Positions 63,170-64,000 of a stretch of DNA of 64,000 bases are shown piece by piece (position 1 is the first letter of the stretch; each line of letters begins with the position of its first letter). The notes under the pieces were generated by a model. The model made no database searches. It had not been told where the DNA came from and was given only the letters and a program-made list of their open reading frames with translations. This DNA comes from an uncultured Sterolibacterium sp. (GTDB lineage Bacteria > Pseudomonadota > Gammaproteobacteria > Burkholderiales > Rhodocyclaceae), in NCBI GenBank assembly GCA_903904605.1, contig CAIVDC010000094.1, forward strand, positions 1-64,000, given 5' to 3'. Both the position numbers and the translations under genes were made by a program.

Positions 63170-63715
63170 TTACGGCCCGGGCTTCCTTTGATCAACTTCC
63201 ACGAGAACGCGGTCCTCATGATCGGCAAGCCAGATCTGCCCCTCCTGAATGGTGCAGGAGAGGTGCATATTGCGCTGCGCCAGTCTTGCCAGTGCCTGGC
63301 TCGACTCGGCGGGCAGATTCTTTACTGTCAGATTGCCGCAGCGTTGCAGCTTGCCGCCCGCTTGCTCCCACCACATGTCGGCTATCCTCCCGCCATAGGT
63401 GTAGACGACTACCTGTTTTGAGCGACCACAGGCTTTGCGTATCGACTTCTCGTCAGGCAGGCCGACGTCTATCCACAGCTCGATGGCGCCGGTCAGGTCT
63501 TTTTGCCAGAGGTCCGGTTCGTCATCCGAGGACAGGCCTTTGCCGAACGTCAGAGCCTCGTCGGCATGCAGGGCAAAGGCCAGTAGACGCACCATCATGC
63601 GTTCGTCCGTTTCCGAGGGATGACGGGCGATCGTGAGTGCGTGATCATGGTAGTAACTGCCGTCGATGTCGGCGATTTGCAGTTCGGCCTTGAAAATGGT
63701 TGCTTTGAGGGCCAT
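63170..63715 (-). CDS. yaeQ: YaeQ-family protein
   Basis: 181 residues from ATG 63715 (MALKATIFKAELQIADIDGSYYHDHALTIARHPSETDERMMVRLLAFALHA), the characteristic YaeQ opening. The fold is related to PD-(D/E)xK nucleases; the E. coli protein was linked to transcription elongation, but the role is uncertain. It is convergent with aroG and divergent from the ABC ATPase gene. Confidence 0.93.
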   Translation of the reverse strand: MALKATIFKAELQIADIDGSYYHDHALTIARHPSETDERMMVRLLAFALHADEALTFGKGLSSDDEPDLWQKDLTGAIELWIDVGLPDEKSIRKACGRSKQVVVYTYGGRIADMWWEQAGGKLQRCGNLTVKNLPAESSQALARLAQRNMHLSCTIQEGQIWLADHEDRVLVEVDQRKPGP

Positions 63716-63843
63716 AGGTGAAATACCACGCGAGCCGGTTTTTAGGGGGTCGATTATGCCCGATTGGCGGTGATGGCGGATAATGGCAGCACCGTGACAT
63801 TGAACTCGCCATGGCAACATTTTGCGGGACAGCAGAGACAGAC

Positions 63844-64000
63844 ATGAATGCAAACCGGACTGACGACGCTCTCATCGAGATCAGCGATCTTTGCTTTTCC
63901 TACGGGGAAAGAGCGATCCTCAAAGGCATCGAGCTCAAGGTGCCGCGCGGCAGCATCGTCGCCATTCTGGGTGCCAGCGGCTGCGGCAAGTCCACCCTGC
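63844..64000 (+). CDS. ABC transporter ATP-binding protein, 3'-truncated; probably MlaF
   Basis: The first 52 codons of an ABC ATPase are present: [20 protein letters not shown], then a Walker [10 protein letters not shown] ending at the window edge. The opening resembles MlaF, the ATPase of the Mla phospholipid-transport system, but too little is visible to exclude other ABC ATPases. Finding mlaE and mlaD next would confirm it. The start is ATG 63844. Confidence 0.7.
   Translation, partial: MNANRTDDALIEISDLCFSYGERAILKGIELKVPRGSIVAILGASGCGKSTL

Overview
The window is a contiguous, gene-dense, high-GC chromosomal segment with no rRNA, tRNA, insertion sequence, prophage or CRISPR array that I could see. 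Gene content and order point to a sulfur-oxidising betaproteobacterium of the Rhodocyclales/Nitrosomonadales type. The ilvBNC-psd-pssA-leuA, rpsP-rimM-trmD-rplS, dxs-ispA-xseB and pilE/fimT/pilVWXY1 blocks are typical of that class, and the sulfur genes match those of chemolithotrophic sulfur oxidisers. Species assignment is not possible from this sequence alone.

Region 1 (1-21777) is a sulfur-energy island. It starts inside aprA (APS reductase alpha; aprB must lie upstream, off-window). A terminator follows, then a YkgJ-type cysteine-cluster protein and a CbbQ/NorQ AAA+ ATPase with its CbbO/NorD VWA partner. Convergent to these is qmoA-qmoB-hdrC-hdrB, the Qmo-type electron-transfer complex in which soluble HdrC/HdrB proteins stand in for QmoC. 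After a small operon of two unknown proteins and a phosphoesterase comes soeABC, a cytoplasmic membrane-anchored sulfite dehydrogenase of the molybdopterin family. Then follow tusA, a lipoate-binding LbpA/GcvH-like protein, a lipoate-protein ligase, a DsrE3-type protein, a FadL-like outer-membrane porin and a secreted protein of unknown function. The inferred flow is: sulfane sulfur carried by TusA/DsrE3 (and possibly a lipoyl carrier), sulfite as intermediate, and two parallel sulfite-oxidising routes (Apr/Qmo via APS, and Soe directly).

Region 2 (21774-47694) is mostly housekeeping: valS-unknown-holC-pepA, divergent lptFG, a sigma-factor operon (sigma, DUF3619, DUF3106, RDD), branched-chain amino acid and phospholipid synthesis (ilvBNC-psd-pssA, leuA), a DUF2069 protein and YihY, the rpsP operon, folE2, the isoprenoid cluster dxs-ispA-xseB, and a divergent operon of a Rieske oxygenase, a SpoIIAA-like protein and a rhodanese.

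Region 3 (47761-56981) is a type IV pilus minor-pilin operon, pilE-fimT-pilV-pilW-pilX-pilY1, preceded by a 28-bp near-perfect palindrome resembling a Fur-type operator. PilY1 is very large (1885 aa), and its VWA domain appears split by a roughly 790-residue, partly cysteine-rich insertion.

Region 4 (57015-64000) holds ispH-fkpB, the tungstate ABC transporter tupBCA, a divergent regulator fusing a ModE-like DNA-binding domain to a periplasmic-binding-protein-like domain, aroG, yaeQ and the first part of an ABC ATPase gene (probably mlaF) that runs off the end. The tungstate transporter is notable beside a molybdo/tungsto-enzyme gene (soeA). The most promising less-characterised material is the AAA+/VWA/cysteine-cluster group between apr and qmo, the LbpA/lipoate-ligase/TusA/DsrE3/FadL/unknown cluster next to soeABC, and the interrupted PilY1 with its putative operator.
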